A stretch of DNA of 64,000 bases from an uncultured Flavobacteriaceae bacterium (GTDB lineage Bacteria > Bacteroidota > Bacteroidia > Flavobacteriales > Flavobacteriaceae). The translations under genes were made by a program, and so were the position numbers. Of this stretch, positions 34,042-46,024 are shown one piece after another; position 1 is the stretch's first letter; every line of letters starts with the position of its first letter. The notes below the pieces were generated by a model. That model worked only from the letters and a program-made list of their open reading frames with translations. It was not told where the DNA came from and did not search any database. Location of the stretch: NCBI GenBank assembly GCA_947500575.1, contig CANMSI010000001.1, forward strand, positions 124,001 to 188,000, read 5' to 3'.

Positions 34042-34074
34042 AAAAAAGGCAGTCTGTTTCCAGACTACCTTTTA
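34042..34074. terminator. Terminator between convergent operons
   Basis: The hairpin AAAGG-C-AGTCTG / CAGACT-A-CCTTTT with loop TTTC has A-runs on one side and T-runs on the other, so it can serve both the plus-strand operon and the minus-strand katG. Confidence 0.7.
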
Positions 34075-34100
34075 CGTAACTATACTACCGCACTAGCTTA

Positions 34101-36624
<2,524 letters not shown>

Positions 36625-37332
36625 ATGAAAGAGAAAATTAAACAGGCATATGAAACATTGGCCATACCTTATAACGAGCGTATTGATCATAAGCCGCACA
36701 ATGCCTATTATGATAGGCCTAATACCCTTCAACTGATAGGAGAGGTGAAAGGATTACATGTATTAGATGCTGCTTGCGGTCCTGGTAAATATGCCGAAAT
36801 CCTCACAGCTAAAGGAGCCAAAGTAACTGGTTTTGATTTAAGTCCAAAGATGATTGAACTTGCCAAAGAACGAAATATAGATACTGCATCCTTTTTTGTA
36901 CACGATTTAAGTGCTCCCTTACATTCGCTTGCGGATGCCTCCTTTGAAGTAGTGGTATGTGCGTTAGCGATGCATTATGTGGAAGATTGGAATGCTGCTT
37001 TAAAAGAATTTTACAGAGTTTTAAAGCCCAATGGACGTCTCGTAATTTCTATTGAACATCCATTTTTTGAATACACCTATTTTAAATCGGATCTATATTT
37101 CGAAGTAGAGCCTGTTAAATGCATTTGGAAAGGTTTTGGGAAACCTGTAGAGATGAATAGCTATAGAAGACCTCTTAACGAATGTATAAATCCAATTATT
37201 GAAAATGGCTTTTGTATTGATCATCTTTTAGAACCTAAGCCAGTGAAAGCTTTTGAAAAATTAGATCCAAAACATTATAGAGAACTCAACAAATTTCCTG
37301 CATTTATGTGTATTAGAGCCCTAAAAAAATAG
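36625..37332 (+). CDS. Class I SAM-dependent methyltransferase
   Basis: A 235-residue methyltransferase of the UbiE/SmtA type: LHVLDAACGPGKYAEIL binds SAM, followed by VTGFDLSPKMIELA, then CALAMHYVEDW and FYRVLKPNGRLVISIEHP. The C-terminal part (MNSYRRPLNECINPIIENGF) is typical of small-molecule methyltransferases. The substrate is unknown. It lies 59 bases before the CIA30-like gene. Confidence 0.9.
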   Translation: MKEKIKQAYETLAIPYNERIDHKPHNAYYDRPNTLQLIGEVKGLHVLDAACGPGKYAEILTAKGAKVTGFDLSPKMIELAKERNIDTASFFVHDLSAPLHSLADASFEVVVCALAMHYVEDWNAALKEFYRVLKPNGRLVISIEHPFFEYTYFKSDLYFEVEPVKCIWKGFGKPVEMNSYRRPLNECINPIIENGFCIDHLLEPKPVKAFEKLDPKHYRELNKFPAFMCIRALKK

Positions 37333-37391
37333 TACATTAAATAGCTATGCATGCTCCTGTAACCATATAATAAATATGTAACTTGCCGTTG

Positions 37392-37931
37392 ATGAAATCG
37401 CTATTCATACTTCTAATAAGCCTGTTTATGAGCACACCCTTTATCCTATTTGATTTCACAAAAGATAGTATAATTTCATCCTGGCGTGTGATAGATGATG
37501 GTGTGATGGGAGGAAAGTCTAAAGGTAATTTCTCTTTGAACGAGGAAGGGATTGGAATATTTAAAGGCCAGGTTTCTTTAGCAAATAATGGAGGATTCTC
37601 TTCTGTGAGATATCGCTTTAAACCAAAAGATATCTCTTCCTATAATACCTTTGTCATACGACTAAAGGGCGACGGTAAATTATATCAGTTCCGAGCAAAA
37701 TCAAATATAAAAGAAGCTCATTCCTATATTGCTAAAATTCCTACTACTGGAGATTGGCAGACCATAAAAATTCCAATGGATACCATGTATCCCGCTTTTA
37801 GGGGCCGTAGCTTAAACATTTCAAATTATAAAGGAGCACTACTAGAAGAAGTTGCTTTTTTAATAGGAAATAAAAAAGAGGAAAAATTTCGTTTGGAGAT
37901 TGATTATATTGAATTATACAACTACGAATAG
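37392..37931 (+). CDS. CIA30-like exported protein
   Basis: A 179-residue protein with a hydrophobic leader (MKSLFILLISLFMSTPFILF) and the CIA30 fold (carbohydrate-binding-like jelly roll): SWRVIDDGVMGGKSKG, then FKGQVSLANNGGFSSV, LKGDGKLYQFRAKS and DWQTIKIPM. CIA30 was named for a complex I assembly factor, but bacterial members are broader. An in-frame TTG (37383) lies upstream, but the ATG at 37392 is preferred. It ends 10 bases before the AhpD-like gene. Confidence 0.85.
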   Translation: MKSLFILLISLFMSTPFILFDFTKDSIISSWRVIDDGVMGGKSKGNFSLNEEGIGIFKGQVSLANNGGFSSVRYRFKPKDISSYNTFVIRLKGDGKLYQFRAKSNIKEAHSYIAKIPTTGDWQTIKIPMDTMYPAFRGRSLNISNYKGALLEEVAFLIGNKKEEKFRLEIDYIELYNYE

Positions 37932-37941
37932 CAGAAAACAA

Positions 37942-38547
37942 ATGAGTTGGATACAGACCATTGGATTTGAAGAGGCAAAAGGGAAACTAAAAAGCATCTA
38001 TAACCGAGTAAAGGGACCAAATAACAATGTAGATAATGTACTTATGCTACATAGTCTGCGTCCTCACACATTAAAAGGGCATATGACCTTGTACAAAAGT
38101 GTGTTACACCATAGTGGTAATACACTTCCAAAATGGTACTTAGAGGCCTTAGGCGTTTATGTAAGTCAACTAAATCAATGTTCCTATTGTGTAGATCATC
38201 ATTATGAAGGTTTTAAACGACTTCTCTCAGATGATGATACTGCCCAAAGGTTTCTGGAAGGGGTTAAAAAAGAACAACCTAATGGCATTTTTGATCCAAA
38301 GTATGATGGAGGCTTTTCCTATGCCAAAAAGTTAACTAAAGAACCTTTCAATAGCAATCAAGAAGATATTTTGCTTTTAAAAGATCTGGGTTTTTCAGAA
38401 GGTGAAATTCTAGAAATCAATCAGGTTAGCAGTTATTTCAATTATGTAAATAGAAGCGTGCTCGGATTGGGTATCACAACTCAAGGAGATATCTTAGGCT
38501 TGTCCCCCAATGAAAATGATGATCCAGAAAATTGGGGCCATTCCTAG
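37942..38547 (+). CDS. Peroxidase-related protein of the AhpD / carboxymuconolactone decarboxylase family
   Basis: A 201-residue helical protein with the redox motif Cys80-x-x-Cys83 in NQCSYCVDHHYEG, the active-site arrangement of AhpD-like alkylhydroperoxidases (Cys pair with nearby His). It is of the peroxidase-related subgroup (MSWIQTIGFEEAKGKLKS at the start). The ATG at 37942 is taken because it gives the family's start; an ATG upstream (37900) would overlap the CIA30-like gene. It would use thiol electrons to reduce peroxides; its position between katG and oxyR fits. Cytoplasmic. Confidence 0.87.
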   Translation: MSWIQTIGFEEAKGKLKSIYNRVKGPNNNVDNVLMLHSLRPHTLKGHMTLYKSVLHHSGNTLPKWYLEALGVYVSQLNQCSYCVDHHYEGFKRLLSDDDTAQRFLEGVKKEQPNGIFDPKYDGGFSYAKKLTKEPFNSNQEDILLLKDLGFSEGEILEINQVSSYFNYVNRSVLGLGITTQGDILGLSPNENDDPENWGHS

Positions 38548-38558
38548 ACCCATTTTTT

Positions 38559-40721
38559 TTATAAGTTATCTAGCTGATTGCTTTTCTTATCATCACTAAG
38601 GGTCCAGAAAAAACCAACAAAGAAAAAACTATCTGCTGCTGGCCGAATAGCGCGTCTATCAAAACTACCATTCACATTAGAGGTATCTGCATATTGATAA
38701 TTATTAATATTATTAAAGCCAAGCACATTATTTACAGAGACATATAAGATCTTTTGTGGCGAAATTAAATAGGCCCAATTGACACTTAGATTATTGAATG
38801 CTTTTGTTTTTTCATCTAAAAAACCTGACGTATTTGGATTGTCATATGGTCTTCCGGCGGCATGAGTAAACGAAAACCCTATTTGTGAACGCCAATCCGT
38901 TACAAAATACTTGGTAACCAGCGAGAAATTATGCTTAGGTGCAAAATTAGGAGTTGCTTCTTCCCTAAAGTTTCTATAATCTCTTTTGGTATCCAAGTAC
39001 GAATAGGAAATCCAATAATCCAAGTTTTTAACGCTAGCATTATCCCTCCAAAAAATATCCAATCCTGTCGCATAGGCACTTCCTGAGTTATCGTAATTAG
39101 TATTGAACAAGGGAATTTCCGTGTCAAATTTAATAAGGTCTTTATAATCTTTATAATAGGCTTCTGCTCTAAAGGTTTTGCCCTCGCCAAGAAACTGATA
39201 ATTGAGTATATAATGGGTGGTTTTTTCAGTTTCCAAGTTTTGATTGAACTTTAGTATCTCCGTTAGCGGGTTTTGGTTAAAGCCACCATATGCCAAAGAA
39301 AATTGTCCTTTATCACTGCTCTTATACGCCAAGGATATTCTTGGAGACACACTAAAATTTTGCATGCTATTTGAGTACTCTGCACGAGCTCCTACTTTCA
39401 TTGCTAAACGATTACTAAAAAACACATCGGCTTCTGCAAAACCAGCAGTCAAGTGATCTTTATAATCACTTTCAAAAGCAGCATTGTCTGCACTGGTAAA
39501 AGTTTCCTCATAATCTGTAATAAAATGTTCCAATCCTGCATTCAAAGAAAAACGATTACTAAACCCTTTCTTTATCTTTATTTTCAGATGTGAGGCAGTT
39601 TCTTGTGTATCCAAGCTATTGGTTAGAATGCCAATGGCATTTTTATCAAAGGAAATACTAGCTCCAGTGGTTAAAGTTAGATTAGTATCAAAAAAGTGCT
39701 TATAGGAGCTGTTAAAGTATAGGTTATTATTTTTCAACCGAAAATTAACAAACTCGTCTAAATTAATATCTTCTTGATCAATATCTAGATTGGAATGTGT
39801 AAAGCCAGTATATAATTTAAAGAGGCTTTTAGTTCCTTTACTTCTAAATACGGCTTCTCCTGAAACAGCTTCAAAAGGAGAATTCCATTGTACTCCCTGA
39901 TTTGAAGGAATTAATGCTTCATAAGGTGCTAAATTAATATAAGAAGAATTAAAACTAAGTGATTGATCTCCCCATATTTCGGTATGCCCCAAACCTCCAC
40001 CAACACTCATAAGGGAAATGTCTGTTTTTTCCTGATCGGGAACATCTGTTGTATTTAGCAATAATACACTGGAGAGCGCCTGACCATACTCTGCGGAATA
40101 TCCTCCAGTACTAAAAGTAATTCCTTTGAAAAGAAAGGGCGAAAAACGTCCTCTAGTAGGGATATTATTAGCAGTAGCATTGAAGGGCTGAAAAACACGA
40201 AGTCCGTCTATAAAGACCTGTGTTTCCCCAGCTGCACCTCCACGAACAAATAGACGTCCATCCTCGCTCACGGTAGAAGTTCCTGGCAAGGTTTGCAACG
40301 CAGCTACAAAATCGCCCGCCGCACCTGCCGTGGTTACAATGTCTAATGGTTTTAGTACGGATACTTTAGAATTATCACCCGCCTCAAAAGTACCAGCAGT
40401 CAGTGTTACTCCTGTAAGTGTATTCATTGCCTCTTTGAGTTTTATCTTAAGATCTTTGAGAAACGATAGGTCTCCTGCTTGGTAATAAGTTTCATACGAA
40501 AGCATAGAGATTACCAAGGTTTGTGTTCCACTTTCGGCAGTTTCAAAACTAAATTTTCCATTTTCATCTGTGGATGCACCATCATAGGTACCCTCTAAGT
40601 ATACGTTGGCGCCCATAATAGGAACATCTTTCGTATCAGTTACAATACCAGATACTGTTGTTTGTGCAATACTATATTGTATACATCCAAATAAAAGAAG
40701 AAAAAAGAATTGTTTGATCAT
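38559..40721 (-). CDS. TonB-dependent receptor with N-terminal carboxypeptidase-like domain
   Basis: A 720-residue outer-membrane receptor. A signal peptide (ending YSIAQ) precedes a carboxypeptidase-regulatory-like domain (TTVSGIVTDTKDVPIMGANVY, then STDENGKFSF), a plug (KPLDIVTTAGAAGDFVAALQ, RLFVRGGAAGETQVFIDG) and a barrel whose last strand ends SFFFVGFFWTL. There is no SusD partner, so it is a stand-alone receptor for a small molecule such as a metal chelate or vitamin; the ligand is unknown. It is convergent with the AhpD-like gene (11-base gap) and divergent from the DUF2141 gene. Confidence 0.92.
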   Translation of the reverse strand: MIKQFFFLLLFGCIQYSIAQTTVSGIVTDTKDVPIMGANVYLEGTYDGASTDENGKFSFETAESGTQTLVISMLSYETYYQAGDLSFLKDLKIKLKEAMNTLTGVTLTAGTFEAGDNSKVSVLKPLDIVTTAGAAGDFVAALQTLPGTSTVSEDGRLFVRGGAAGETQVFIDGLRVFQPFNATANNIPTRGRFSPFLFKGITFSTGGYSAEYGQALSSVLLLNTTDVPDQEKTDISLMSVGGGLGHTEIWGDQSLSFNSSYINLAPYEALIPSNQGVQWNSPFEAVSGEAVFRSKGTKSLFKLYTGFTHSNLDIDQEDINLDEFVNFRLKNNNLYFNSSYKHFFDTNLTLTTGASISFDKNAIGILTNSLDTQETASHLKIKIKKGFSNRFSLNAGLEHFITDYEETFTSADNAAFESDYKDHLTAGFAEADVFFSNRLAMKVGARAEYSNSMQNFSVSPRISLAYKSSDKGQFSLAYGGFNQNPLTEILKFNQNLETEKTTHYILNYQFLGEGKTFRAEAYYKDYKDLIKFDTEIPLFNTNYDNSGSAYATGLDIFWRDNASVKNLDYWISYSYLDTKRDYRNFREEATPNFAPKHNFSLVTKYFVTDWRSQIGFSFTHAAGRPYDNPNTSGFLDEKTKAFNNLSVNWAYLISPQKILYVSVNNVLGFNNINNYQYADTSNVNGSFDRRAIRPAADSFFFVGFFWTLSDDKKSNQLDNL

Positions 40722-40933
40722 GACTGTTCGTTTTTTTGATACAGCAAAGATGTAACAGCAAAGCTTCCTTCCCTAAATAGCTTTTCCGAGTTGTTATATT
40801 TATGTACTGAATTGAAATGAGAATTTGCATTTACAATTCAACCCAAAAATCCGACAGTTCGGAATATTGCATTTCGTAGGTTTTTAGAAATAGCGCAATT
40901 TTACAGCATCATTAACACATAAAATCAACAAAC

Positions 40934-41353
40934 ATGAAAAAGCTTGGACTACTATTAGGAATACTATTTATCGGATTTACAGCAACTGCACAAGATGCAG
41001 AAGGGGTTACCATTACCGTTATTATTGAAAATGTTTTGAATGAAAATGGACAGATATTAGCAGGATTGCATACGGAAGAAACTTTTATGAAAGGGCAAGG
41101 CCTAGATAATTATATGGGCGAAGCGAGCAAGGGCGAAGTATCATTTACTTTTAAGAATGTAAAACCAGGTATGTATGCTATCTCTGTAATGCATGATGAA
41201 AATGGCAATATGGCGATGGATTTTGAAGACAACGGAATGCCAAAAGAAAGCTATGGAATGAGTGGTAGCGCAATGAGCATGGGACCACCAACCTTTGCCG
41301 ATAGCAAATTTGAAGTTGCAGATAAAGACATGGAATTAAAGATTAGATTCTAA
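40934..41353 (+). CDS. DUF2141 domain exported protein
   Basis: A 139-residue secreted protein (signal peptide ending FTATAQ) of the DUF2141 family: VTITVIIENVLNENGQILAGLH, VSFTFKNVKPGMYAISVMHDEN and NGNMAMDFEDNGMPKESYGM. The family forms a small beta-sandwich in the envelope of Bacteroidota and has no defined role; a metal-rich C-terminus (MSGSAMSMGPP) with many Met may bind copper, which is speculation. It is followed by a terminator. Confidence 0.87.
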   Translation: MKKLGLLLGILFIGFTATAQDAEGVTITVIIENVLNENGQILAGLHTEETFMKGQGLDNYMGEASKGEVSFTFKNVKPGMYAISVMHDENGNMAMDFEDNGMPKESYGMSGSAMSMGPPTFADSKFEVADKDMELKIRF

Positions 41354-41370
41354 AACAAATATTCTTTTAA

Positions 41371-41412
41371 AAAAACAACCGAACATCGCTTTAGTGAGTT
41401 CGGTTTTTTTTA
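41371..41412 (+). terminator. Terminator after the DUF2141 gene
   Basis: The stem AACCGAAC / GTTCGGTT with a 13-base loop is followed by seven T (ending about 41410), a typical intrinsic terminator between the DUF2141 gene and the oxyR gene. Confidence 0.75.
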
Positions 41413-41492
41413 TACACCTCAAAAATATTGCTTGGGTCTTCATAAATAATATTGATAGTTTTCCTTATTTTTATGCTTTAAAACTATTGAGG

Positions 41493-42434
41493 ATGACTAT
41501 TACCCAATTACAGTATGTCTTGGCAGTAGCCGAGTATCAAAACTTTACCTTGGCGGCAGAAAAAAGCTTTGTAACACAGCCCACCCTAAGTATGCAAGTG
41601 CAAAAGTTGGAAGACGAGTTAGACATTCAAATTTTTGATCGAAGTAAAAAACCCATTTCAGTAACCGAAGTAGGAAAAAAAATAGTAGCCCAAGCCAAAA
41701 ATATTGTCAATGAGGCAGAACGCATTAAAGATATTGTAGATCAGGAAAAGGGGTTTATCGGAGGAGAATATACCTTAGGAATTATCCCAACCATTATGCC
41801 TACACTGCTTCCTATGTTTCTAAAGACTTTTATAAAAAAGTATCCCAAAGTAAACCTCATCATAAAAGAACAAAATACGGAAAGTCTGATACGAAACTTA
41901 CAAGATGGTCATTTAGATGCTGGCATTGCTGCCACTCCATTGGAAATTGAGTTTATTAAAGAGCGCCCTCTGTACTATGAGCCTTTTGTAGGATATGTGC
42001 CCACCAATCATCGCTTGGACAAAAAGGAAAGTATTACTCCAGACGATTTAGAAATAGACGATGTCTTATTGCTACAAGATGGTCACTGTTTTAGAGAAGG
42101 TGTTATTAATCTGTGTAAGAATTCTAAAAATTATGAAGATGAACATTTTCAATTGCAAAGTGGAAGTTTTGAAACCTTGGTAAACTTAGCCAATGAAGGA
42201 ATGGGCATGACTCTCCTGCCCTATTTAAACACTTTGGAATTAGATGCGGTTAAGAAAAAACACTTAAAGTTCTTTAATAAACCATCGCCTGCAAGAGAAG
42301 TAAGTCTTATTTATCATAAGAGCGAACTAAAAATTCAAATCACGGATGCCTTACGAGATGTTATTTCTAGCATAGTCCGGGGAGCTATTGCTTTCCAAGA
42401 CGTAGATATTATTAGTCCCGTAAATAAAAACTAA
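41493..42434 (+). CDS. oxyR: OxyR-type LysR regulator with both redox cysteines
   Basis: A 313-residue LysR-family regulator. The helix-turn-helix spans residues 3-62 (LAVAEYQNFTLAAEKSFVTQ). In the effector domain, LLLQDGHCFREGVINLC carries Cys199 and Cys208, at the same positions and with the same motif as the peroxide-sensing pair of Escherichia coli OxyR, so it probably forms the activating disulfide. The ATG at 41493 fits the family start; 33 upstream in-frame codons do not. KatG and an AhpD-like gene lie nearby, so it probably controls them; the sites were not identified. Confidence 0.93.
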   Translation: MTITQLQYVLAVAEYQNFTLAAEKSFVTQPTLSMQVQKLEDELDIQIFDRSKKPISVTEVGKKIVAQAKNIVNEAERIKDIVDQEKGFIGGEYTLGIIPTIMPTLLPMFLKTFIKKYPKVNLIIKEQNTESLIRNLQDGHLDAGIAATPLEIEFIKERPLYYEPFVGYVPTNHRLDKKESITPDDLEIDDVLLLQDGHCFREGVINLCKNSKNYEDEHFQLQSGSFETLVNLANEGMGMTLLPYLNTLELDAVKKKHLKFFNKPSPAREVSLIYHKSELKIQITDALRDVISSIVRGAIAFQDVDIISPVNKN

Positions 42435-42451
42435 AACACTCTATAAAAAGC

Positions 42452-42478
42452 AAAAAGCCACTCAATGAGTGGCTTTTT
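42452..42478 (+). terminator. Terminator after oxyR, shared with the small minus-strand gene
   Basis: A near-perfect stem AAAAAGCCACT / AGTGGCTTTTT with loop CAATG, flanked by A and T runs. It works for either strand; the gene at 42480 on the minus strand ends beside it. Confidence 0.82.
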
Positions 42479-42479
42479 A

Positions 42480-42677
42480 TTATGCTTTAAGATAAATTAT
42501 ACTTTGTTTTAATTCTGGTTTGTCAGTGATAAATATTTGCAGCCAAACTTTTAATTCTTCAATTTCGTAAGGCAATAATACAGAAATTGCTTTTTTTAGT
42601 TCTTTGCAAAAAAGTTTCGTATCAAAACTGACCTTTTGAAGTACTGTTTTAGTGTACTCCAACATAGCTCTAGCCAT
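42480..42677 (-). CDS. Small conserved-looking protein of unknown function (65 aa)
   Basis: A 65-residue protein: MARAMLEYTKTVLQKVSFD, then FCKELKKAISVLLPYEIEEL and VWLQIFITDKPELKQ. I recall similar short proteins in many flavobacteria, always near 60 residues with this MLEYTKTVL opening, but no function. It is helical, soluble and cytoplasmic. It ends 2 bases after the shared terminator and its start lies 93 bases from the divergent PBP4-like gene. Confidence 0.78.
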   Translation of the reverse strand: MARAMLEYTKTVLQKVSFDTKLFCKELKKAISVLLPYEIEELKVWLQIFITDKPELKQSIIYLKA

Positions 42678-42770
42678 ATATACTCTTTTTATTGATTAGA
42701 TTGTTGTATAAAGTTAACCAAAAAAAGAAGATATTTATTGCCGTCAATTCGTTAAAAAATAGATAAATTC

Positions 42771-44060
42771 ATGTTAAAATTATTTATTTATCCTTTTTGG
42801 AGTAGGAGATTTACTGGCTTTGTACTCTTTTCATTGATTTTATCTAGTTGTGCCACCCAAAGAGGGCAATATTTAAAAAAGCAGTTTGATAGCCCCAGTA
42901 CCGAACATCAGTTTTCTGGCTTTCTACTTTATGATCCGGCAACAAAAGATACGATCTATGCTCATAATCAGGAGCGTTATTTTACCCCCGCAAGTACTAC
43001 AAAAATAGCTACGCTCTACGCTGCACTACAGGTACTTTCAGATTCTATTCCTGCACTCCGATATACGACGCAAGGAGATACACTTTATGTTGAAGGTACC
43101 GGAGATCCTACTTTTTTACATCCATATTTTAATGATAGTACAGCTTTTCATCTTGCAAAGAATTATAGTCAGATTCAATTATCCCTTACTAATTTTAGGG
43201 AAGAACGCTTGGGACCTGGTTGGGCATGGGAAGACTATGAATGGTATTACGCTCCAGAACGAAGTGCTATTCCCATATATGGTAACCTAGTCTCTATGCA
43301 GCGGCAAAATGAACTACATATTACACCTCCTTATTTTAAAGATCATATTAGACATAGGGATTCTGCTAGAAATAGAGCGCTGCATACCAATACCTTTTAT
43401 TTCGGAGCAGAACGCAAAGACACTTTGGAGGTTCCATTCATAAATAGTTCCTCTCTTACGAAAACCTTATTGGAAGAACTTTTGGAAAAGCCCGTAGGGC
43501 TTGTTGATAATTTACCATCTGGCACAAAAGTTACACTATACAGCGTTCCTTCTGATTCGCTATATAAGAGAATGATGGTTGAAAGTGATAATTTTTTGGC
43601 AGAACAACTAATGATAGTTGCCTCCTCTTCCCTTTCGGATACGCTGAACTTTTCTAAAGTCAGAAACTATATCTTGGAAAACCACTTAGAGCATTTAAAA
43701 CATTCCCCAAGATGGGTAGATGGTTCTGGGCTCTCTAGGTATAATCTTTTTACCCCAACTTCCATGGTTCAGATGCTTGATGAACTTTATAAAGAAGTAC
43801 CCAAAAATCGTTTGCTTAATTTCTTCCCTGTAGGAGGAGTATCAGGAACTTTAAAAAATTGGTATGCTGGCAATCCTAATCCTTATATCTATGCAAAATC
43901 TGGAACTCTAGGAAATAATTATAGCCTAAGCGGTTATCTGCTGGCTAAATCGGGCAAAGTTTTAATTTTTAGTTTTATGAACAATCATTTTGTGAAACCA
44001 ACAAATGAAGTGAGAGAAGAAATGCAGGCAATTTTTGAACATATTAGAGATACGTATTGA
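42771..44060 (+). CDS. D-Ala-D-Ala carboxypeptidase/endopeptidase (PBP4-like lipoprotein)
   Basis: A 429-residue S13-type penicillin-binding protein. The leader ends with a lipobox (LSSCATQ), so it is anchored in the envelope. Active-site motifs are S-x-x-K in PASTTKIATL, S-x-N in VESDNFLAEQL and K-S-G in AKSGTLGNNYSL. It removes or cuts peptide cross-links in peptidoglycan and binds beta-lactams. A stretch EGTGDPTFLHPYF belongs to the family's inserted region. It is transcribed alone and ends in a strong terminator. Confidence 0.92.
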   Translation: MLKLFIYPFWSRRFTGFVLFSLILSSCATQRGQYLKKQFDSPSTEHQFSGFLLYDPATKDTIYAHNQERYFTPASTTKIATLYAALQVLSDSIPALRYTTQGDTLYVEGTGDPTFLHPYFNDSTAFHLAKNYSQIQLSLTNFREERLGPGWAWEDYEWYYAPERSAIPIYGNLVSMQRQNELHITPPYFKDHIRHRDSARNRALHTNTFYFGAERKDTLEVPFINSSSLTKTLLEELLEKPVGLVDNLPSGTKVTLYSVPSDSLYKRMMVESDNFLAEQLMIVASSSLSDTLNFSKVRNYILENHLEHLKHSPRWVDGSGLSRYNLFTPTSMVQMLDELYKEVPKNRLLNFFPVGGVSGTLKNWYAGNPNPYIYAKSGTLGNNYSLSGYLLAKSGKVLIFSFMNNHFVKPTNEVREEMQAIFEHIRDTY

Positions 44061-44070
44061 TACCATTGAA

Positions 44071-44106
44071 AAAGCCGGAAGATCATAAGCATCATCTTCC
44101 GACTTT
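44071..44106. terminator. Bidirectional terminator between PBP4-like and lactonase-like genes
   Basis: The stem AAAG-C-CGGAAGAT / ATCTTCCG-A-CTTT with a 10-base loop sits in the gap between two convergent genes. Confidence 0.7.
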
Positions 44107-44131
44107 AAACAACAACTAAAAAACACCACTA

Positions 44132-45520
44132 TTAAATCGCTACAATGCCTTGCGTGTTTGTATCTGGTAGGTTTCCAGATTCTTCTCCTATAAAGTCGAG
44201 CGTTTGTCCATTTACTCTATAGATACCGATAGTGCCATCCAAACCATATAATTGGTAGAGGTATTGACCATCTTCTGAAATCCACATATCAATCCAACCT
44301 TCTGTACTTGCAAAAGCTTCTGGTCCATTGTCAGCACCACCGGTTCCAGTTCCCAATGCGGCCGACTGATCTAATAGGCTTACCGCTCCATTATTAAAAC
44401 TATACGAAGCTAGGCCAGCCTCAATAGCATTGGAAACAAAGAAGGTATTTCCATCCGCTGTGAAATCTAACCAACATGCGGTTCTTCCTGTATTACCCTC
44501 ACCAGATCTTACATCCAAAGTAATCGGGGTTAAACTACCATCGCCTTGTATTTGCCATGTAGAAACCGAGCCATCTTGTAAAGCTGGAAAAGCTGGAGGT
44601 GTACCATCTGGTTGAAACTCTCTAGCTTCTGTTACTACTACATAATTATCTCCAACAATTTGAAAACCAATAGCGGAAGGTAAATTTCTACCTTCTGTAT
44701 TTCCTCTTAGGGTAGACGTTGCCGCAGCTACTTGATTTGCGCTTAAGGTTCCGTCTGCATTTACAGCATATACTACCAATTCATCTTCACTTCCACTGGC
44801 TAAGGCTGCTGCCCCAGAATTTATAGAAGCTACCACCAACCAATTTCCATCGGGAGAAAATTGAACCGCTGAAGGTCTGTTTGCTAAATTTCTGGTAGAA
44901 CCTGCTATGGCAGATAATGATCCATCTTCTAAAAGCCAAAAGCCTGTTACAGTTCCCTGTTGCGCAGGCTCTCCTTGCGCTAAAAATTCTTGTCTTGTGA
45001 TATTAGAAACATAAACAATCCCTTTTACTCCATCGGCTGTTCTTGCTGAAACAGCAATACTATTGGGACCTATAGCTCCTGTAGGTTGCGGATTCCCTGC
45101 TGTTTCCAAGGAAAAATCATCTTGGATATTGAAAGAAGTAATCGTATTGCTACCTGCATTTACCGCTAAAAGGTTCTCATTATCATCTGTCTTCGTCAGG
45201 GCGTAGGCAGAAATTAATGGATCTAAACCTTCACCACCATCATAATCTCCTCCATTGCCTCCTGTATTTACAGGTCCAATAGGTGTTAGCGTTCCGTCTG
45301 CGTTTCTTCCATAACTAATAATTACATTTGGTCCTTGTACATTAGTACCAGGTACTTGTCCGTCACCATTTGTCATGGCATACACTGCTCCTACAAAAGC
45401 AGTTGGCTCGTCTTCTCCATCACCAGGAGGTACATCTACTACAATGTCGTCATCATTACAAGAAGCCAATGTTAGTATCATAGTTGAAAGTAATAATCCT
45501 AATATTCTTAAGTTTTTCAT
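44132..45520 (-). CDS. Lactonase-like beta-propeller lipoprotein
   Basis: A 462-residue lipoprotein (leader ends LTLASC followed by NDDD). It has seven-bladed propeller features of the lactonase (6-phosphogluconolactonase-like) family: ISYGRNADGTLTPIG, LLAVNAGSNTITSF, VQFSPDGNWLVVAS, VVYAVNADGTLSA and TFFVSNAIEAGLASYS. Cytoplasmic relatives hydrolyse 6-phosphogluconolactone; a lipoprotein copy cannot use that substrate and probably has another role. It is followed by a long AT-rich gap. Confidence 0.85.
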   Translation of the reverse strand: MKNLRILGLLLSTMILTLASCNDDDIVVDVPPGDGEDEPTAFVGAVYAMTNGDGQVPGTNVQGPNVIISYGRNADGTLTPIGPVNTGGNGGDYDGGEGLDPLISAYALTKTDDNENLLAVNAGSNTITSFNIQDDFSLETAGNPQPTGAIGPNSIAVSARTADGVKGIVYVSNITRQEFLAQGEPAQQGTVTGFWLLEDGSLSAIAGSTRNLANRPSAVQFSPDGNWLVVASINSGAAALASGSEDELVVYAVNADGTLSANQVAAATSTLRGNTEGRNLPSAIGFQIVGDNYVVVTEAREFQPDGTPPAFPALQDGSVSTWQIQGDGSLTPITLDVRSGEGNTGRTACWLDFTADGNTFFVSNAIEAGLASYSFNNGAVSLLDQSAALGTGTGGADNGPEAFASTEGWIDMWISEDGQYLYQLYGLDGTIGIYRVNGQTLDFIGEESGNLPDTNTQGIVAI

Positions 45521-46024
45521 CGTACTTTTTTTTAGTTTTTATAGTTCATTAAATTGTTTGTTTAGTGTTTAAAGAAGTATGTATATACTATTCTATTTCA
45601 TCAACTTTATTGTGTTGTTTTACAGTTGATTTTCACTAAATCCAAATTGCACAAATTGATTCGGCCGAAACTTATTTGAGCATCAGAAGTAGAATAATTC
45701 ATGCTACTTTCTGATATGATATTTGGTACGATTGCACTTTACAGCACTTACAAGGGAAAGAAAAAATTGATACAAAGTTGACATTTTAGAACAAAGCACT
45801 TTAAAATAGTAATCAATTGAATATCAAATTATTAAATATGATTATACTTTGAAAACGAAGAAATATAAAAGAAGAAATTAGACTGTTTTTATGACAACAT
45901 TAACAACTGCCATAAAAATTGGGATAGGCAATTTTGTTAAAACGTGATACTAATGTGATAAAAAAGTAATGGAATTAAAATACTTAGTATTTAAAAAACA
46001 GTTTTCAAAATAAAAAAGATCGGT
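45521..46024. other. Long AT-rich intergenic region upstream of the lactonase-like gene
   Basis: About 500 bases without a supported gene, located between the start of the lactonase-like gene (minus strand) and the end of the NUDIX gene (minus strand). Only very short ORFs are present and no tRNA-like or repeat structure is seen. It presumably holds the promoter of the lactonase-like gene, but I could not identify a convincing TAnnTTTG. Confidence 0.6.
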